A stretch of 64,000 bases of DNA from Nannobrachium achirus (GCA_963921795.1 OY997642.1:32810693-32874692); one strand, 5' to 3'. Shown: positions 1 to 13,974, counted from the stretch's first letter. The notes: generated by a model not told the origin, from the sequence alone. Program-made: numbers and translations.

Positions 1-568
1 AATTAATTATTGCACATTACACAATTATTAGGCCAAATAGGCAAGTACGTTTCTAGAGCAAGGTTCAAATTCAAACATTTAGGCTACAGCACAGCTGTAG
101 CAACATTGTAGGCAGTGAAAGTCCTGCTAGATAGTAGTACTATGATCTTCCTCAACAGCACTCTAGATTAAAATAGGAAAATAGAAATATTTTGGCCATA
201 TAATCTCTTAGCAGAATCTGTCAGCACTACTGCCTTAGACATGTAATGTTGTAGTTAGTAGAAATAAACAAAGCACCCAGAAGGAAGTGGACAAAGAAAG
301 GGGAGTAGCCAACCCTGAGTTCCTGCTAATTATTACTATTATTATTATTATTTACTGAATGGGTTCCAAGATTGTAGGCTATATTGTTCAAGTAAGATAC
401 CTGAACCTTTATTGTTTTATATTGTCATTTATTATGAAGCTCTTTGACAAGGCGATATATTATTTTGCAATACTGACATTAGTGTGTCAGTAAGGCAGCT
501 TTGAAGTGGAATTAATTAAATATAGGTAAACAATGTACGTGTTACAATGAGGAGGGACATGTACTCAC

Positions 569-1896
<1,328 letters not shown>

Positions 1897-1958
1897 GTTG
1901 GATTGTTGTAGTCTCCAAATTAGCGCAGCAGACTGGTTCAGTGACAATATCCTACTGG

Positions 1959-1966
1959 TTTTTATA
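1959..1966 (-). promoter_or_regulatory. TATA box of the transferrin gene
   Basis: On the minus strand the sequence reads CTATAAAAAC, ending about 63 bp upstream of the ATG at 1896. This spacing leaves room for a transcription start near 1930 and a short 5' UTR, as expected for a strongly expressed liver gene. Position and match only; no experimental support. Confidence 0.6.
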
Positions 1967-3490
1967 GAAAACGTCAATGTGGGCTGATCAAACAGAGAAG
2001 GGTCATAGTTTGTTCAGTGTTTCCTAATGCAGTTGTTCACTGTGAACACCCTTTCATGCATGATGAAAGAGAGGCTGAAAATTCTGATATTTCATCATAA
2101 TGGAAAGTAAAATTCCAGAAAGGTATACACTGGAATTATTTAATTTGGAATCAAAAGCAAAATGTCTTCTTAGACAGAACATATATAATATATTAATAGA
2201 GAACAAACAATCATCTATCATATACATTTTAAAACATGAATGTATGTATGTGGGTCAAGTATTGATATACAGTAGACATAAAGGAACATTGAGCAATTCT
2301 GAATATGTACAGTAATTCAAAATAATCACTGGCAGTTGGCCAACCACTTCTGTCTCTTATTGATTTACTTATGGTTAGACAAAAGAGTGGACAAATTCAC
2401 CATAGCAAGTCTTTTCCCTCCAAAAAGACACGGCATGACCCATATAATGCAGTGTTTGCTGAGTCAACATTACCTAACAGTAGAAAGTACATGTTGATCT
2501 CTAAATTAAAGCTAACTTATTCATGAAGACCTGCACAGATTTTCAAAATATTCAAATACCATACGCACTTTCACAAGAAAAGGGCAGGTGAAGCCACAAG
2601 TCATAGGAGGTATCTGTCCTTGTTTCACCAACTACTGTTTGTAAATTAAGGACACAGTTTCACCGAAACCACTTATATTTTCCACTGTAGAATTATTGAA
2701 TGATTTTGTTTGTTTCTGAAAGTGTGATGGAAAAGGTTAAAAATAATAACAAAACCAACAATAATAAAGTAACTAAAACAAGTACGATTTTGTGTGGTCC
2801 GTGAAGGTATTTCATGTGGTCCCTGGACATCCATTCACGTGATTGTTTTATTTTGGAGAAACTTAGTATTTTGGTATTTGTGTGATATGAGGACAGTGAA
2901 ATTCCAAAGGTACTTCAAGCTTGTAACAGAAGAAGATCAGCTCATTGTCCACAGACTCTTTCAAGAGACATGTACGAATGAAACACCCTGTCCCTTGTGA
3001 AGTAGTTTTCAGACAGTAAAAGCTAAATGTAATATACCTTTTGTATTGATGTATATCTCAGAGTGGCATTTCCACACTGGTATACCTGAAGAATATGAGT
3101 AGCCTATTATATAACAGTATTTTGTACAGGGCAAGGTTGGAGCCAGAAAATGACATGAGACCACTATAGCCAAGAAAAGACAGGCATAGACCACCTGTAT
3201 TCATGCCATAGACCATTAGTGGGCCATGGACCACTACTTGAGAAGCAGTGCACTAAATGACCCGGTGACCTAAAATGATGAGTCAATGCAGTCAGTTACT
3301 GGAAAGTCTGAGTTCAAGCCATTCCACATTGAGTTAGAACCTCAAAAAGGGAGAAGGTGTCATCATTATTAGGATTATGTGTCTGTTAAATGGCATGTGT
3401 TTGCTCACTCATAAATGTTACACATCAGTATAGTATCAGTTAACACGAGTGAGTTTAATATGGAAGGTTGGATAAAGTAAGATAAATGGA
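1967..3490. other. Intergenic, nothing recognised
   Basis: AT-rich sequence upstream of transferrin. The short ORFs here have no family resemblance, no splice support and ordinary length for chance. Liver promoter or enhancer sites may be present but none can be called by eye. Confidence 0.5.
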
Positions 3491-3491
3491 T

Positions 3492-3685
3492 CAGTGGTTG
3501 GTTTTCAACCTTTTTGGAGCTCTGGACCACTAACATATTTCAAGCAATCTTCAAGGGCCAGTGCCACCCCAACCCACCTTTAACTAAACTTGCACATGAT
3601 ATCCCCACCCAACACAACAGTGGTCCCCAGGTTGATTGTTAGTCAGGGTTGTGGTCCCTGGTTCACAATCAGTTGAAAACCCCTG
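3492..3685. mobile_element. hAT-like nonautonomous element relic
   Basis: Ends are imperfect inverted repeats, CAGTGGTTGGTTTTCAACC on the left and the complement of CAGGGGTTTTCAACTG on the right. Internal text of the form 'ggaccac' and 'gtggtcc' resembles the elements at 51009-51418 and 62090-62545. No clean target duplication is visible, so the copy is old. Confidence 0.5.
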
Positions 3686-4289
3686 GTATTATACAGAATC
3701 ATGTGAACTTTGACTCCGACCACTGACTCAGCAGTGATAGTGTAGTGAAACCTCTGTTAACTACTACACAGTAACATTATACTTCCTTATGGGAACATAA
3801 AGATAATATTTTTACACTAGGAATTCAATTTAACTTGAATCATCACAATTTGTCTCTAGACACTTTGCATACAGTATAGAGTAGAGACCAGTTGCCCTCC
3901 CTGCCCTGAGAAAGCATTTTATTAGTGACTGTGGTGAGGAAAATGAATAGAAACCTCAGGCAGAACCAGGCTGTAGCGTTGGCAGCAATCTGCCTTGAAT
4001 ATAATAACAATTTTCCTCAACCTTGACCAATCAGAGTTAAATTAATCTGTGTAACCGACTGTATGCTTGGTCATTCTGATATATAGACAAACTGTACACC
4101 GGTAGGCCTACTGGTAATTCCAAAGTTACACTTGACTTACGTGGGGCTTTAATAAAGCCACAGTACCTGCAGAGGGGAAAGTGTTGGGGGCAACACAGTA
4201 GGTTTCCATCTTTTAGGGCTTCAAATTTCAAACCCTGCATCTCTGGTGCATTATATGGCCTCATTTAGAGGGGAGGGGGGAGGGGGGGG

Positions 4290-4432
4290 GGGGTTCTAGT
4301 ACAGTAGGTAGACAGGAAACAGGGAGAGAGAAATGGAGTGACATGCGGCAACGGTCGGCGGGGTTGGGATTTGAACCTGTGACACACATGCACCTGGACC
4401 GCTATTGGCCAGCAGGCACCCCTGGAAATCTT
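4290..4432 (-). repeat. tRNA-derived SINE
   Basis: Read on the minus strand, a good RNA polymerase III B box (GGTTCAAATCC, plus strand about 4368-4378) is followed by CCGCATGTCACTCC and a CTCTCTCCCTGTTTCCTGTC tail, the layout of common fish tRNA-derived SINEs. The 5' part (A-box region) is diverged. Orientation follows from the B box. A G-rich run abuts it at 4267-4291. Confidence 0.65.
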
Positions 4433-4494
4433 AGAAAGTTCTTAAATTGTATATGTCCAATTTCTTTCTTTTTTTTAACATGAAGTATAATTCA

Positions 4495-4880
4495 AACTTA
4501 AGTGAATATCTGTATGAAGTATTGCCCCCACCCCTAAAGCGGGAGTTCTGGGGGTCCTCCCCCAGAAAAAAATGAACATAGTAGATTTAATTTCCTGTGT
4601 TCTGGTGAATTTTGTGCATGTTTGATACTTTTATCAGGCTTGCTTTACTAGCATGGGTACCATTTCAGCCTTAAAATGCCAAATATAGGTGTACAGATGT
4701 GATGACTGAAGCAAAGTAAGACATCATCTTTAATAATGACTTCTCATCTTTAAGTCATTACTTAAGTGAATATCTGTTGCATGCATTTTCCCCAACCCTA
4801 AAGCGGGGGCTCTGGGGGTCCTCCCCCAGATTTTTTTTACATAGTCTATGTAATTTCCTGTGTTCTGGTGAATTTTGGGA
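4495..4880. repeat. Two direct copies of a ~125-bp repeat
   Basis: Segments 4495-4620 and 4757-4880 share 'aacttaagtgaatatctg', 'ccctaaagcgggggctct', the inverted-repeat core CTGGGGGTCCTCCCCCAG (about 4549 and 4812) and 'aatttcctgtgttctggtg'. They lie 262 bp apart in the same orientation. After the second copy, several degenerate copies of 'atccaggaga' follow (4890-4970). Probably a fragmented retroelement; family unknown. Confidence 0.6.
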
Positions 4881-5209
4881 GTTTGATCCCAAATCCAGGA
4901 GATTTGCCAATCCAGGAGATTCCCAGGAGATGGGGTCAAAATCCAGGAGACTCCTGGGAAATCCAGGAGCATTGACAGGCCTGTCATTATCATGTATGTT
5001 ACACTCAAAGATAAACGCTTTTTACAAAATCTGGGAACTTACGTACTTAACGTTATTGGAAAGCTGGACTGCTGCTGTGCTTGGGGGATTTTCATGCCGG
5101 CCTTGAGCTCCCTATCAGTGTTCTGGCTTGTTGTCATCTCTGGGCTATTGCTGAATAATGTTCCTATGGATACCATACTGACTTGGGTAGGGTTGTCTGT
5201 CCTCTAGAG

Positions 5210-5420
5210 GTTCTTAGGGGCCAGGGATTGAGTTTGTAATTCATCTATCCATAACCTTTTTCATTTTATTCTATGGTGTTATGTCTGAGCTGTTATTGTG
5301 TTTGTTGCTGTTTTTGTTTGTTGTGCCGTTTTGTTTCTTGTATGTCAGGTTTTGTTGTTGTCTATATTTTGTTAGAAAAAGATTAATAAACATATTCTTT
5401 AAAAAAAAGCAATATAAGAA
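5210..5420 (+). mobile_element. Probable 3' end of a LINE
   Basis: A T-rich stretch ending in AATAAA-like sequence and a short A run (5393-5408) resembles the 3' tail of the LINE at 36827-37668 in composition. No coding remnant is certain (the open stretch 4992-5207 is short). Weak call made from composition and the A tail only. Confidence 0.3.
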
Positions 5421-5619
5421 CCCCAGTAATTGACAATAAACACCACTCAATTAAAAGGACACATAGCCACTTTCTCGTATTGGAGAAAAGATAGACACAC
5501 ATTTGTGAAGATCAGAGAATGGATAGTGAAGCTATGACAGTACAATTGATCAATAATCCATTACTGTCTACTGTTCTTTTACTGTAATCCTTGTGGTGAT
5601 CTAAGACACAACACTTCCT

Positions 5620-5872
5620 GGTAAGCAGTGATGTATCGTATCCTGTTACACTGTGCATTTAGCATAGGTTTAGATAGGGTTGGGATGGGAGTGACATGTT
5701 CTTATCAATGTCAAATGAGGGAATAAGGTGACAAGGTCCAAAGATATATATGATGGCCACACAGGGCTGATCTATGCATCTGTTGACTCCGCAGCATAGA
5801 CTATGTTAATGTAAATTCCAAATTGGGGGGTTGTCCCCGGGTGTCCTCATTCAGGGATTAAAAGTGTCTTCT
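5620..5872. repeat. Dispersed duplicated segment, copy 1 (copy 2 at 8612-8830)
   Basis: Both copies share 'gtaagcagtgatgtatc', 'gtttagatagggt', 'gggatgggagtgacatgttc', 'ctgatctatgcatctgttga' and 'taggctatgttaatgt' in the same order with small indels. This implies an old duplication or two copies of one unnamed repeat. Copy 2 continues into a 'gcaagttggcacct' motif repeated three times (8818, 8896, 8938). Confidence 0.7.
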
Positions 5873-6779
5873 TCACATCATACTATTCAGTATACTTGAC
5901 GAAGGCCACAGAGGCTGAAACTTAGTTTTTTTCTGACCGCTCTGGCTGGAGAATTTTGGGAGCATTTAAGACAGTGTGCAGACCTGCTGAGTCAGGCTTA
6001 ACACCTTCTATGATGGGAACGCGAACATGCTTGTGATTTTACGTTCAACTAGCAGCTGTCCGCATTCGTCGGCAATGCACCCTTCATTGATTAAAAAGGG
6101 AACATTCCCTGCGTTGACGATGATGCGACGCCCGATGGCTGCAGTGGAGCCCTGGCGTTACATGCTGCTTGGTGAATTGCACGTCAGTTGTTGCTTACAC
6201 ATATGGATTTAGTCCCTTTACTTTATTTACACATTATTAACGGTCAGATTAGTGAATCGGGCCCAGTATCTCTGTAGTCAGGACTCAAAGTTGTGATTCA
6301 AAAATTCTTTGTTTTTGTTTTTTAAATGCAGAAAAAGAAAAAAAGGGATGTTTACTCGTGACCCGACCCATACAAATCTGCCCGCGACCTAAACATGGGT
6401 CCCTGCAGCCATCCAAAACCAGACCATAGTCTTATCATCAAGTATATATTCCTGCATTTAACCATGTGCTCTACGTGGTGTTTTTAGACAGAGGTTGTTG
6501 GGGTTGGATAACCTAATGTGATCCTGGAATATTGCTAATGTTTGGTTTTCTTTGGAATGCCTATGTTGTAACACTGATTATGGAAAAAACAAATAACTGT
6601 GGCTCCCCTGTGTAATTGAAAAGGCTTTCAGATAGTTAGCTAAATGAATGATCTGTTAAACATGTTGTCCTGGCCTGGTGTGAACTAGAGCTAGTAGTGT
6701 GCAGGCCCAATGGTTAAGGCAATTCTGTGGTGGCTAGGAGGATGGTGAATGCCTAGTGGTCTGTCCTTCAAGTTAATTT

Positions 6780-7190
6780 GGAACATGGGTACATGTGTCA
6801 GCGCTCGCATGCCCAGAGACACACCAGAGCCTCTCACGGGGTTGAGGGAGATGGAAGTGTATGTTGACAAGGGGTGAACTGAGATGGGACTTCAGGAGGG
6901 ATACAGAGCAAACTGGCGTCCAGAGCCAGGGCTCACCATTAGCTGGGGGCAGAACAGAGTCCAAAAGCCATATGAGTGTTGTGGAAAACCGCCTTGCAAT
7001 GCAATGAGGTTGTGGTTCTCTGGTTGTAATGGAACCTGTAGATAGTCCTGGCGGAGGTCCAATTGAGAGAATTGCAAACCATGTAGGGGGATGAGCACCC
7101 TCTATCATTGGCAGGGAACCTGATGGATATGATGGCCTTATTCACCACTCTCAGTTCCACCTGCACCACCACCAGGTTGAAGCATTAGCT
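6780..7190 (-). pseudogene. Ty3/gypsy-type retrotransposon reverse transcriptase remnant
   Basis: Three overlapping minus-strand frames each carry part of a gypsy reverse transcriptase palm region: ELRVVNKAI and IRFP in one, FSQLDLRQDYLQVPL in a second, MAFGLCSAPS back in the first. The family order is kept but the frame changes more than once, so the copy is dead. No LTR, integrase or gag was seen nearby. A second gypsy-like remnant of opposite orientation lies at 9640-9950. Confidence 0.7.
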
Positions 7191-7819
7191 GTAGCTCAGA
7201 TGAGATGTCATGCAGAGTAAGGGGAGAGCAGGTGAGGACATACTAGCTGCACATACAGTACACAATGCAACGCACACTCAACCTGAACAGCTGTCGGAGC
7301 ATTAGAAAACGTAGTTCATCATTTTCCATCAATAGTTTTGCTCCAATCTTGTCATGGTTCATATGCTAAATTAGTTCTGTCTGTACTGGCTCACGTGATG
7401 CTACTCTACATTCATGTCAAGTCAACCAATTCCTCTGTACACCCAGTTATCAAGTAATGGCCACTGCGAAGCACATCCACCAGAGTAACATTGACATTTT
7501 AGAGGCTCATGGTGAAGGGAAGATCAGCAGTAGTTCTTCAAGGGAGAGAAGGTATTTTTCATTCACCTTCTCACCAAGATTTTCCCCAAACAGCTGTTTT
7601 GTGATTGTGAACTGGAAACTCTATTGGCTAATCTGCTTCTGTCATTTTTAGGTTACTGACTATGAGAAAGCACAACCATGACTTCCTAAAGCAATAGTGT
7701 GTCATTTTGTGGTGTGCTGTTAAGGAAATCTTTACATTTTTCAATTTGTCTAATTTAATGTTTCTGTGGGGAGTAATTCTTTTTGCAGGAAAATATGACA
7801 AAGCATGACTTGTTTGACT

Positions 7820-8215
7820 TGTTCTCTCTTCGGCAGTACATGGTATCTTTCTCTTTTAAGGATTTTGTGCGTTGCTATATATTTGACCTGTACTAGCCTT
7901 AAGTCTCCAGACAAGTTATTGACTGCTGAGAATGAGAGGTGCATGCGGGGTGAAAAGCTCAACAGTCTTTTTATGCAACATAAGACCATGCAAACAAGGT
8001 GGATTTTAGTGCAGCTGGTGGAGATTTGGTGGTTGTAGTAGTGTTAGATTTGATCTTATATACTGTATTGTGGCCCAAATGCCACCTTTGTGCAGTTTTC
8101 CTCCATTATCGTAACTTCAGTTCATGACCCTAGCTTGTCTTGTGCTTGACAAAAAAAAAGAAGAAAAAAAAGGATTTTCAGAATGATCTTCAGAAAGACC
8201 ATGCACAGCTAAGCG
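7820..8215. repeat. Old duplicated segment, copy 1 (copy 2 about 10555-10960)
   Basis: Shared landmarks in the same order: 'gctatatatttgacc', 'ctccagacaagttatt', 'gagaggtgcatgc', 'tttttatgcaaca', 'aacttcagttcatc' and 'gatcttcata/gaaag..ccatgcac'. Divergence is high, so the duplication or shared repeat insertion is ancient. No coding content was recognised in either copy. Confidence 0.6.
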
Positions 8216-8427
8216 AATACAATAGAGTTAGTAGCCTCATCTGTTTGATCAGCTGCAGATTTCTCTTCCAGCTCTGACCTTTATCCTACTCAGATGTTCT
8301 ACTTCTAAACATCAACTTGATGCACTCAACTGACCTTTTTTCCCCCAACAGTGCTCTTGTTCTGTCTCTAAGATGTAGTAGGTTGTCTAGCTACACGTTA
8401 AATATTTAAGTGGGTATTTGGTCTGGG

Positions 8428-8504
8428 CAACATATCAATATCAATTATATTGTGACATGAGAATAAAATCTAATCTCATGTCACAATATAATATTGATAT
8501 GTTG
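8428..8504. repeat. Near-perfect hairpin 1
   Basis: Left arm starts CAACATATCAATAT and includes TTGTGACATGAGA; right arm is its complement (TCTCATGTCACAA ... ATATTGATATGTTG). Arms are about 35 bp with a loop of roughly 8 bases and small internal differences. It lies 10 bp from a second, unrelated hairpin. Confidence 0.85.
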
Positions 8505-8514
8505 CTTATGTGTT

Positions 8515-8595
8515 AAGTGTTGTATTTTCCTGGTTTTAGTCCTTATTTTATACCTAAGTTTATGTATAAAATAAAACCAGGAAAATACAACACTT
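8515..8595. repeat. Near-perfect hairpin 2
   Basis: Arms of 24 bp or more: AAGTGTTGTATTTTCCTGG on the left and its complement CCAGGAAAATACAACACTT on the right. The centre is also nearly self-complementary (tttatacctaagtttatgtataaa). Sequence is unrelated to hairpin 1, so this is two separate inverted repeats side by side. Confidence 0.85.
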
Positions 8596-8994
8596 AGGCC
8601 CTATCCTGCCTTTTGGTAAGCAGTGATGTATCCTGTTTACACTGTGCATTTAGCATATAGGTTTAGATAGGGTCGGGATGGGAGTGACATGTTCTTATCA
8701 ATGTCAAATGAGGGGAATAAGGTCCAAAGATACATATGATGGCCGCACAGGAACATTAAGGGCTGATCTATGCATCTGTTGACTCTGGCATAGGCTATGT
8801 TAATGTCAATTCAAAATTGGCAAGTTGGCACCTCAGCAGAGTCGCCAGCAAAACGCGCAATTACTGTGCATTCAGTTTTTCTGTTGTGTCCTCTGTGGCA
8901 AGTTGGCACCTTGACAGAGTGCCGAGGTGGCAAAGCGCAAGTTGGCACCTAAACAGAGTGCAGGAAAATGGGTCAGACAATGGGTTATGGTTGT

Positions 8995-9400
8995 TATTGC
9001 GCCAATAGATTGCTACTTAGTATGAAAACCTCCAGCTCATGTCTGTCTGTCTGTCACACCTCATGCTCTTGCACTGACCTGTTCTGACATCACAATGATG
9101 CAAATGAATGGCCAAGACAGAATTCATTTGCACTGACCTGTTCTTACATCACGACACTTCATCCCAGTTCCGCAGAAGGATATTGCTGATCTGTTCTGAC
9201 ATCACAATGATGTTGCAAATGAATTCCGTCCTTGTCCCTTTTATCCCGTTGTCATCAATATCATCTCAGCTCCGCAGATAGCTGTTCTAACATCACAATG
9301 TTGCAAATTAATTCCGTCATTGTCCCTTTTAAGCCCATGTGGGTCACAGTGCGTGACACCTCATCCCAGCTCATCCATATTTGGGAAATACGGCCACATT
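8995..9400 (+). repeat. Repeat with conserved head and tandem 'gacatcacaatgatg' tail
   Basis: The head reads 'cttagtatgaaaacctcca', then (gtct)n, then 'cacacctcatgctctt'. The tail repeats 'ctgacctgttctgacatcac' and 'aatgatgcaaatgaatg' several times with drift. The same head and tail occur inverted at 34740-35035, and a head with a different tail occurs at 54495-54640. The element type is not known to me. Confidence 0.65.
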
Positions 9401-9639
9401 TTGGCCAACTTGAACAACCAACCGCAACGCAAGTCACACTTGCGAATTAATTACATCCCTTCTATGCCCATATATGGGCCCATTAAGCCCATATCTGGGA
9501 ATGCCCATATGGGCATATTGTGTCAGTCTCATGTGGTCTATGACATCAGACATCTATGATGTCAGACGTTAGTGATGTCCATATTTGGGGGAAAAAATTT
9601 ACACATTTTGTCCTACTTAAACAACCAACCATCTATGCA

Positions 9640-9950
9640 TTTTTTTTTAAATCAAAGTTGATCCCATGCCAAAGAGCCAGCGGTCGCCCAGCAGTCTGCT
9701 GTCACCCAGGCGGAATTCGTGCACACGCCCATGTGCAAAACAGGGAGTACCTCTCTCCCACACAGTTCCACCAGCTATGGGACCTACTGGATCAGAGTCC
9801 CGACATTTGCACTGCCCATGACAAGGACTGTGGTCCAACATGAGATTGGACCACAGCACTGTCCGTCGGACAGTCCTAGGCCTGCAGCTATTTTCAGACC
9901 CTGGGAAGAGACACAAAACTGCTTTCCACCAGCTGGTGAGTCGTGACTAT
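9640..9950 (+). pseudogene. Ty3/gypsy-type pol remnant (region just upstream of reverse transcriptase)
   Basis: One frame reads YLSPTQFHQLWDLL and then DICTAHDKDCG, typical of the segment between protease and reverse transcriptase in gypsy elements. The expected VQHEI then follows in a different frame, so there is a frameshift near 9830. Ends are lost. Opposite orientation to the remnant at 6780-7190, so the two are separate insertions or a rearranged one. Confidence 0.55.
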
Positions 9951-10959
9951 ATTAGAGTAATGATAAGCTAATGCTGCTGGCTAATGTACACTGTTTGGGC
10001 TTGTGGCTACGGAGAACCAGAACCACGGATTCCAAACACTGGGGTCGGGACCCATGCGTGGGTCACATCGCGGACACATTGTATATACACACACACACAC
10101 ACACAAACCCACATGGTAATCTCAGAATTTGTAGCTTTTTTTCTTTTTGTTGAAAGAAGTGAAAAATAGAAATAAAGCTGGCACCCCCTAGTGGCGGCCA
10201 AAAAAGACACCCAGGGATATCAGAAGAAATAAGTCATGATAAGTCATTGGCACCCTATGAGTTAACGTGCACACACTATTGACCTGATGGGAGTTCAGCC
10301 GCTACCTACCCTGTATCATGGACAACAGTTCTTGCTCTGAGACTGATCATGTCACCAACATGGCTCCTCAGCTTGAGCTTGTCCTCCTGAGGTTGCCTGA
10401 AAGAAAGGTGGCCCATTGATTTAATGTTTCTGAAGATTTCTATGGGGTGTCAAAAGTATAACCTCACTTTTGCATTCAAATATGACAATGACAACAAATG
10501 ACTGTTATTTGCTCTACCCTGGGTACAGATATCTTAAGACTGTGGTTTAGTTCTATAGGACTTGGTGCTTTGCTATATATTTGACCCTTGCTGGCCTTAA
10601 GCCTCCAGACAAGTTATTAGTTATACATTAACTTCCATTGACTGCATTCTGAGAATCATTAGAGAGGTGCATGCTGGGTGAATAAGGTCCAACATTCCTT
10701 TTATGCAACAGAAGACATTGCAATGTGGGGGTTACAGACAGTACTAGCATTTTACCTTAGACTGTATGTTGTCACACATTGTGGTCAACTGACACCTTCG
10801 TGCTTTCTAATTCCTAGTTAGCACTCTTAACTTCAGTTCATCACTTTAAAAGTATGCCCAGCTTGTTGTTGTGATTATCAATAAATGCAGGAGTAGACTG
10901 TAGTGGAATGATCTTCATACAGTCCATGCACGGTTACAGCAAGCGAATAATTAGTCAAA

Positions 10960-12290
10960 AATCAGATCAGACATATTCAGATGTTCTAAACATCAGGGGT
11001 ACATCAATCGATTGAGACCAAAAGAAGATACTTGTAATTGATAAAAGTTCAGTATTCAATAATTGTCCAAACTTTTCCGTCCTAATTAATCTTACAATGA
11101 GAAGAGGAATACCACCAAACCTGAGCCAGAACAAGGCATGTCTGGTGTGTCACAAGAACAGGACAATCAATGGTGTAAATGAACTAATTACATTTACACA
11201 AGTAATGTACTTTTGAGGTATTTTGACTTCACTGGACAGTTTTCCATACTGTAAGGGCACAGTCACACCACTTTTGTTTCTACCCATGTGGGTGGAAGCG
11301 TTCCTTTGCAGAAATCTGCAAATGGCAGCAAACCACTCCATTCACTCCATTCCCATTGAAATGCATTGGCATAATCCGCCTTAGGCCTACTTCTACTACA
11401 AATATTGTACTTTTACACCACTACAACCAGTAAGACTCCCTAATCGGGAGATAAGCGTCCGTCAGGTCGCATACAGAAACTTTAGAAGGCAATGGTAGGC
11501 AATAAGGAGGGAATATGGGAAATGGGAGAGATCGACATTTGTAGGAGCAGTGTCCAAAAATGTGCTTTGCAAAAATCAGCCTGATGGTGGCACTAGATGG
11601 GACAGATGCATGTTGATGACATGGCTGTAGAGATACTGTGTACCGCTTTGCCTGATTTTAGGTAAGGTAAAGAAGTTAAGGCATAAGGCATAAGACCTGG
11701 ATCATAATAGGGCCCCATAAGTCTAAAATGCATCCATAGCAGATGCTTTAAAAGTACCATAATAAATAAAAGGCTTTGCCCCAAGGGTGGGGGCTAGTGT
11801 AGATAAATGTCCATGGAGTGACAAAATCAGTAGGATTTCTCCTCCAGGAAGCATTAAGGTGCTCACAAAGTGTCATGGCCAGCCACACATTAGATAATGT
11901 CTTGTGTGGAAGTGGAATTTAGGTCCAAATGGCTGTAATAGAGGAAAGGGGTGTGTGGGCACAGGGTCACCAACATCAGTGGGGGCCATCATCTGCAAGC
12001 ATGGCAGCAGTTTGAGGTATGTTGTTTGGGACGCAAGTGGACCAAGAGACAATCTTCCTTAGAACCCTGTCTTAACAAAGATTAGATGCTAAACATGACC
12101 TGTTCAGGTCAGTTCAATTATCATTTTGCAGTGAAACCGCATTATTTAATGAGCTAGTAGCATGTATTATACAAACCATTTGAGTGGGAAAATATGGATC
12201 TCATAAAGGCTACTTCATCATTACTATTATTATTGTTCCAGTAGAGGCCAGGCAGGAGGATTAGGGCACATTATAATGAAGTGGCCGTGA
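10960..12290. other. Intergenic, nothing recognised
   Basis: No exon, RNA gene or clear repeat end was found. The short ORFs on both strands show no family motifs. Confidence 0.5.
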
Positions 12291-12294
12291 TTAA

Positions 12295-12473
12295 AGGGCC
12301 ATTTCACCTCTGGGACAACCAGATCTTATTTTATTGTTGTTTTGCATCATATGATGCAAATTGCATCACTAGTACATGCTGAAATACTAAAATATCTCAA
12401 AACGGATGATCGTTGATCGTGTCCCAAAGAACAATAAAATAAGATCTGGTTGTCCCAGAGGTGAAATGGCTCT
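12295..12473. mobile_element. MITE with TTAA target duplication (piggyBac-type)
   Basis: Terminal inverted repeats of about 45 bp: AGGGCCATTTCACCTCTGGG on the left, its near complement CCCAGAGGTGAAATGGCTCT on the right, both followed inward by a shared AACCAGATCTTATTTTATTGTT block. TTAA flanks both ends (12291-12294 and 12474-12477). Too short to code for a transposase. Confidence 0.8.
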
Positions 12474-13974
12474 TTAACTTAACTGATCTCTTTGTTGACA
12501 TATACTTTGCACATAACACAGGAGTGAGATAACCGTGACAGACCCTGTACTCACCCAAGGCTCAGACAAAGTCGGAGGCCTTTGATATGTTTATGAAATT
12601 TATGAATGTAATGAACAGGTTCTGCTGTTCTCTGCATTTTTCTTGCAGCTGTCTTGTGGGGAATATTATATCCACAGTATTTCTGGTTTTGCAAAATCCA
12701 CACTCAGCAGTACCTGACAGTACCTTAGCCAAAACCTTACCTGCTGATGACAGTTGCAAGATTCTCCTGCTATTGTCACAGGTAGTTTTGTCATCTTAGT
12801 TTACGCAACGGCACATGACAAAACATTTTCCTATCCCCTGAGGTACTCCGGTCAGCAAAATATAAAGTGATTTACATATAATCAGGGACTAGCTACACCT
12901 GGGTGTAGATGAATGCAAATAAGTTAGAATAGCATACCAGTTACATACCATGGACACATACTGACAGATACAGAACAAGGCATGTAACAGAAGACCAAGC
13001 CAATATACCCTTGATTTGATGGTTATATTTCAGCATCGGCATCTTTTCTTGGAAATTGGGCAGCATATAAAAAAAGAAACAGAATGACTACAGCTAAATA
13101 TCAATCTCTCTACACCATCACTGTACAATGCAGGTCTGTTCAATGCATTGAACAACCCTCTCATTAATCCACTTCTGTATCAAAAGTCAACCCCCGAAAA
13201 CTCAAAAACAATCCACTTGTGTTGTCTATTAGTTTACCCATATAAACCTGATTAAAAATATGCAGATCTTCCCAATCTTTTTCGATCTATGTCTCCAAGG
13301 TGATAGTAGACATGTTTGATTTGTAGTTTGCGGTTTGCGGAGCCTGTGTCTCCTTACCCACCACAATGCCTCCATTACTGAACAAGTGATAGAGCAAATG
13401 TGGAACAAAGTAAATTAAAAAACAAAATAAAGCCCTCCTTGACCTGTCCGCAGGTACAGAAAATATAAACAAGGACTAGAAAATAAATTCTGAAATCTGA
13501 AATCCTTGCAGCTTTCAGGGGGGAGGGTGAAAGTTTTTTTTTTTTTCTTTTTAGTTTTTTTTTGTTACAAGTCTCCGATGCCTCATTTATCATTTAAACA
13601 TTATTCAGTCCTTTTTAATTTCACGTAGGCCATATAAAATGTATTCCATCCTGATGTGCTTTAATATATCAGAATATGAAAATGTAGCTCAGGCCAGAGA
13701 TTACGTTAAAAAAAAGTGTGCTAGCGTCAATAACACTTTACTGGTCAGATTTTGAGCACTACAATTATTTTAGGGTATCAGTAGAGACATTGGTCGAGTA
13801 TTCAGAATGGCGGGAAACGCAATCCATCCAATATCAAATCCTGGCAACAGGGGGCCTAACTCCAGGAAAAAAGGTTAAGGGGCCGTGGCCAGTAAAGTCA
13901 TCCAGGTCATTGTTAACAGGGTGAGGTCTATCAGAGAGATAAGGGGACGTGGGTAGTGAGTGCGGTTGAACGGG

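Noticed and set aside
4368-4378. True tRNA gene
   Set aside because: A B box is present but there is no cloverleaf or good A box; the flanking text is that of a SINE.
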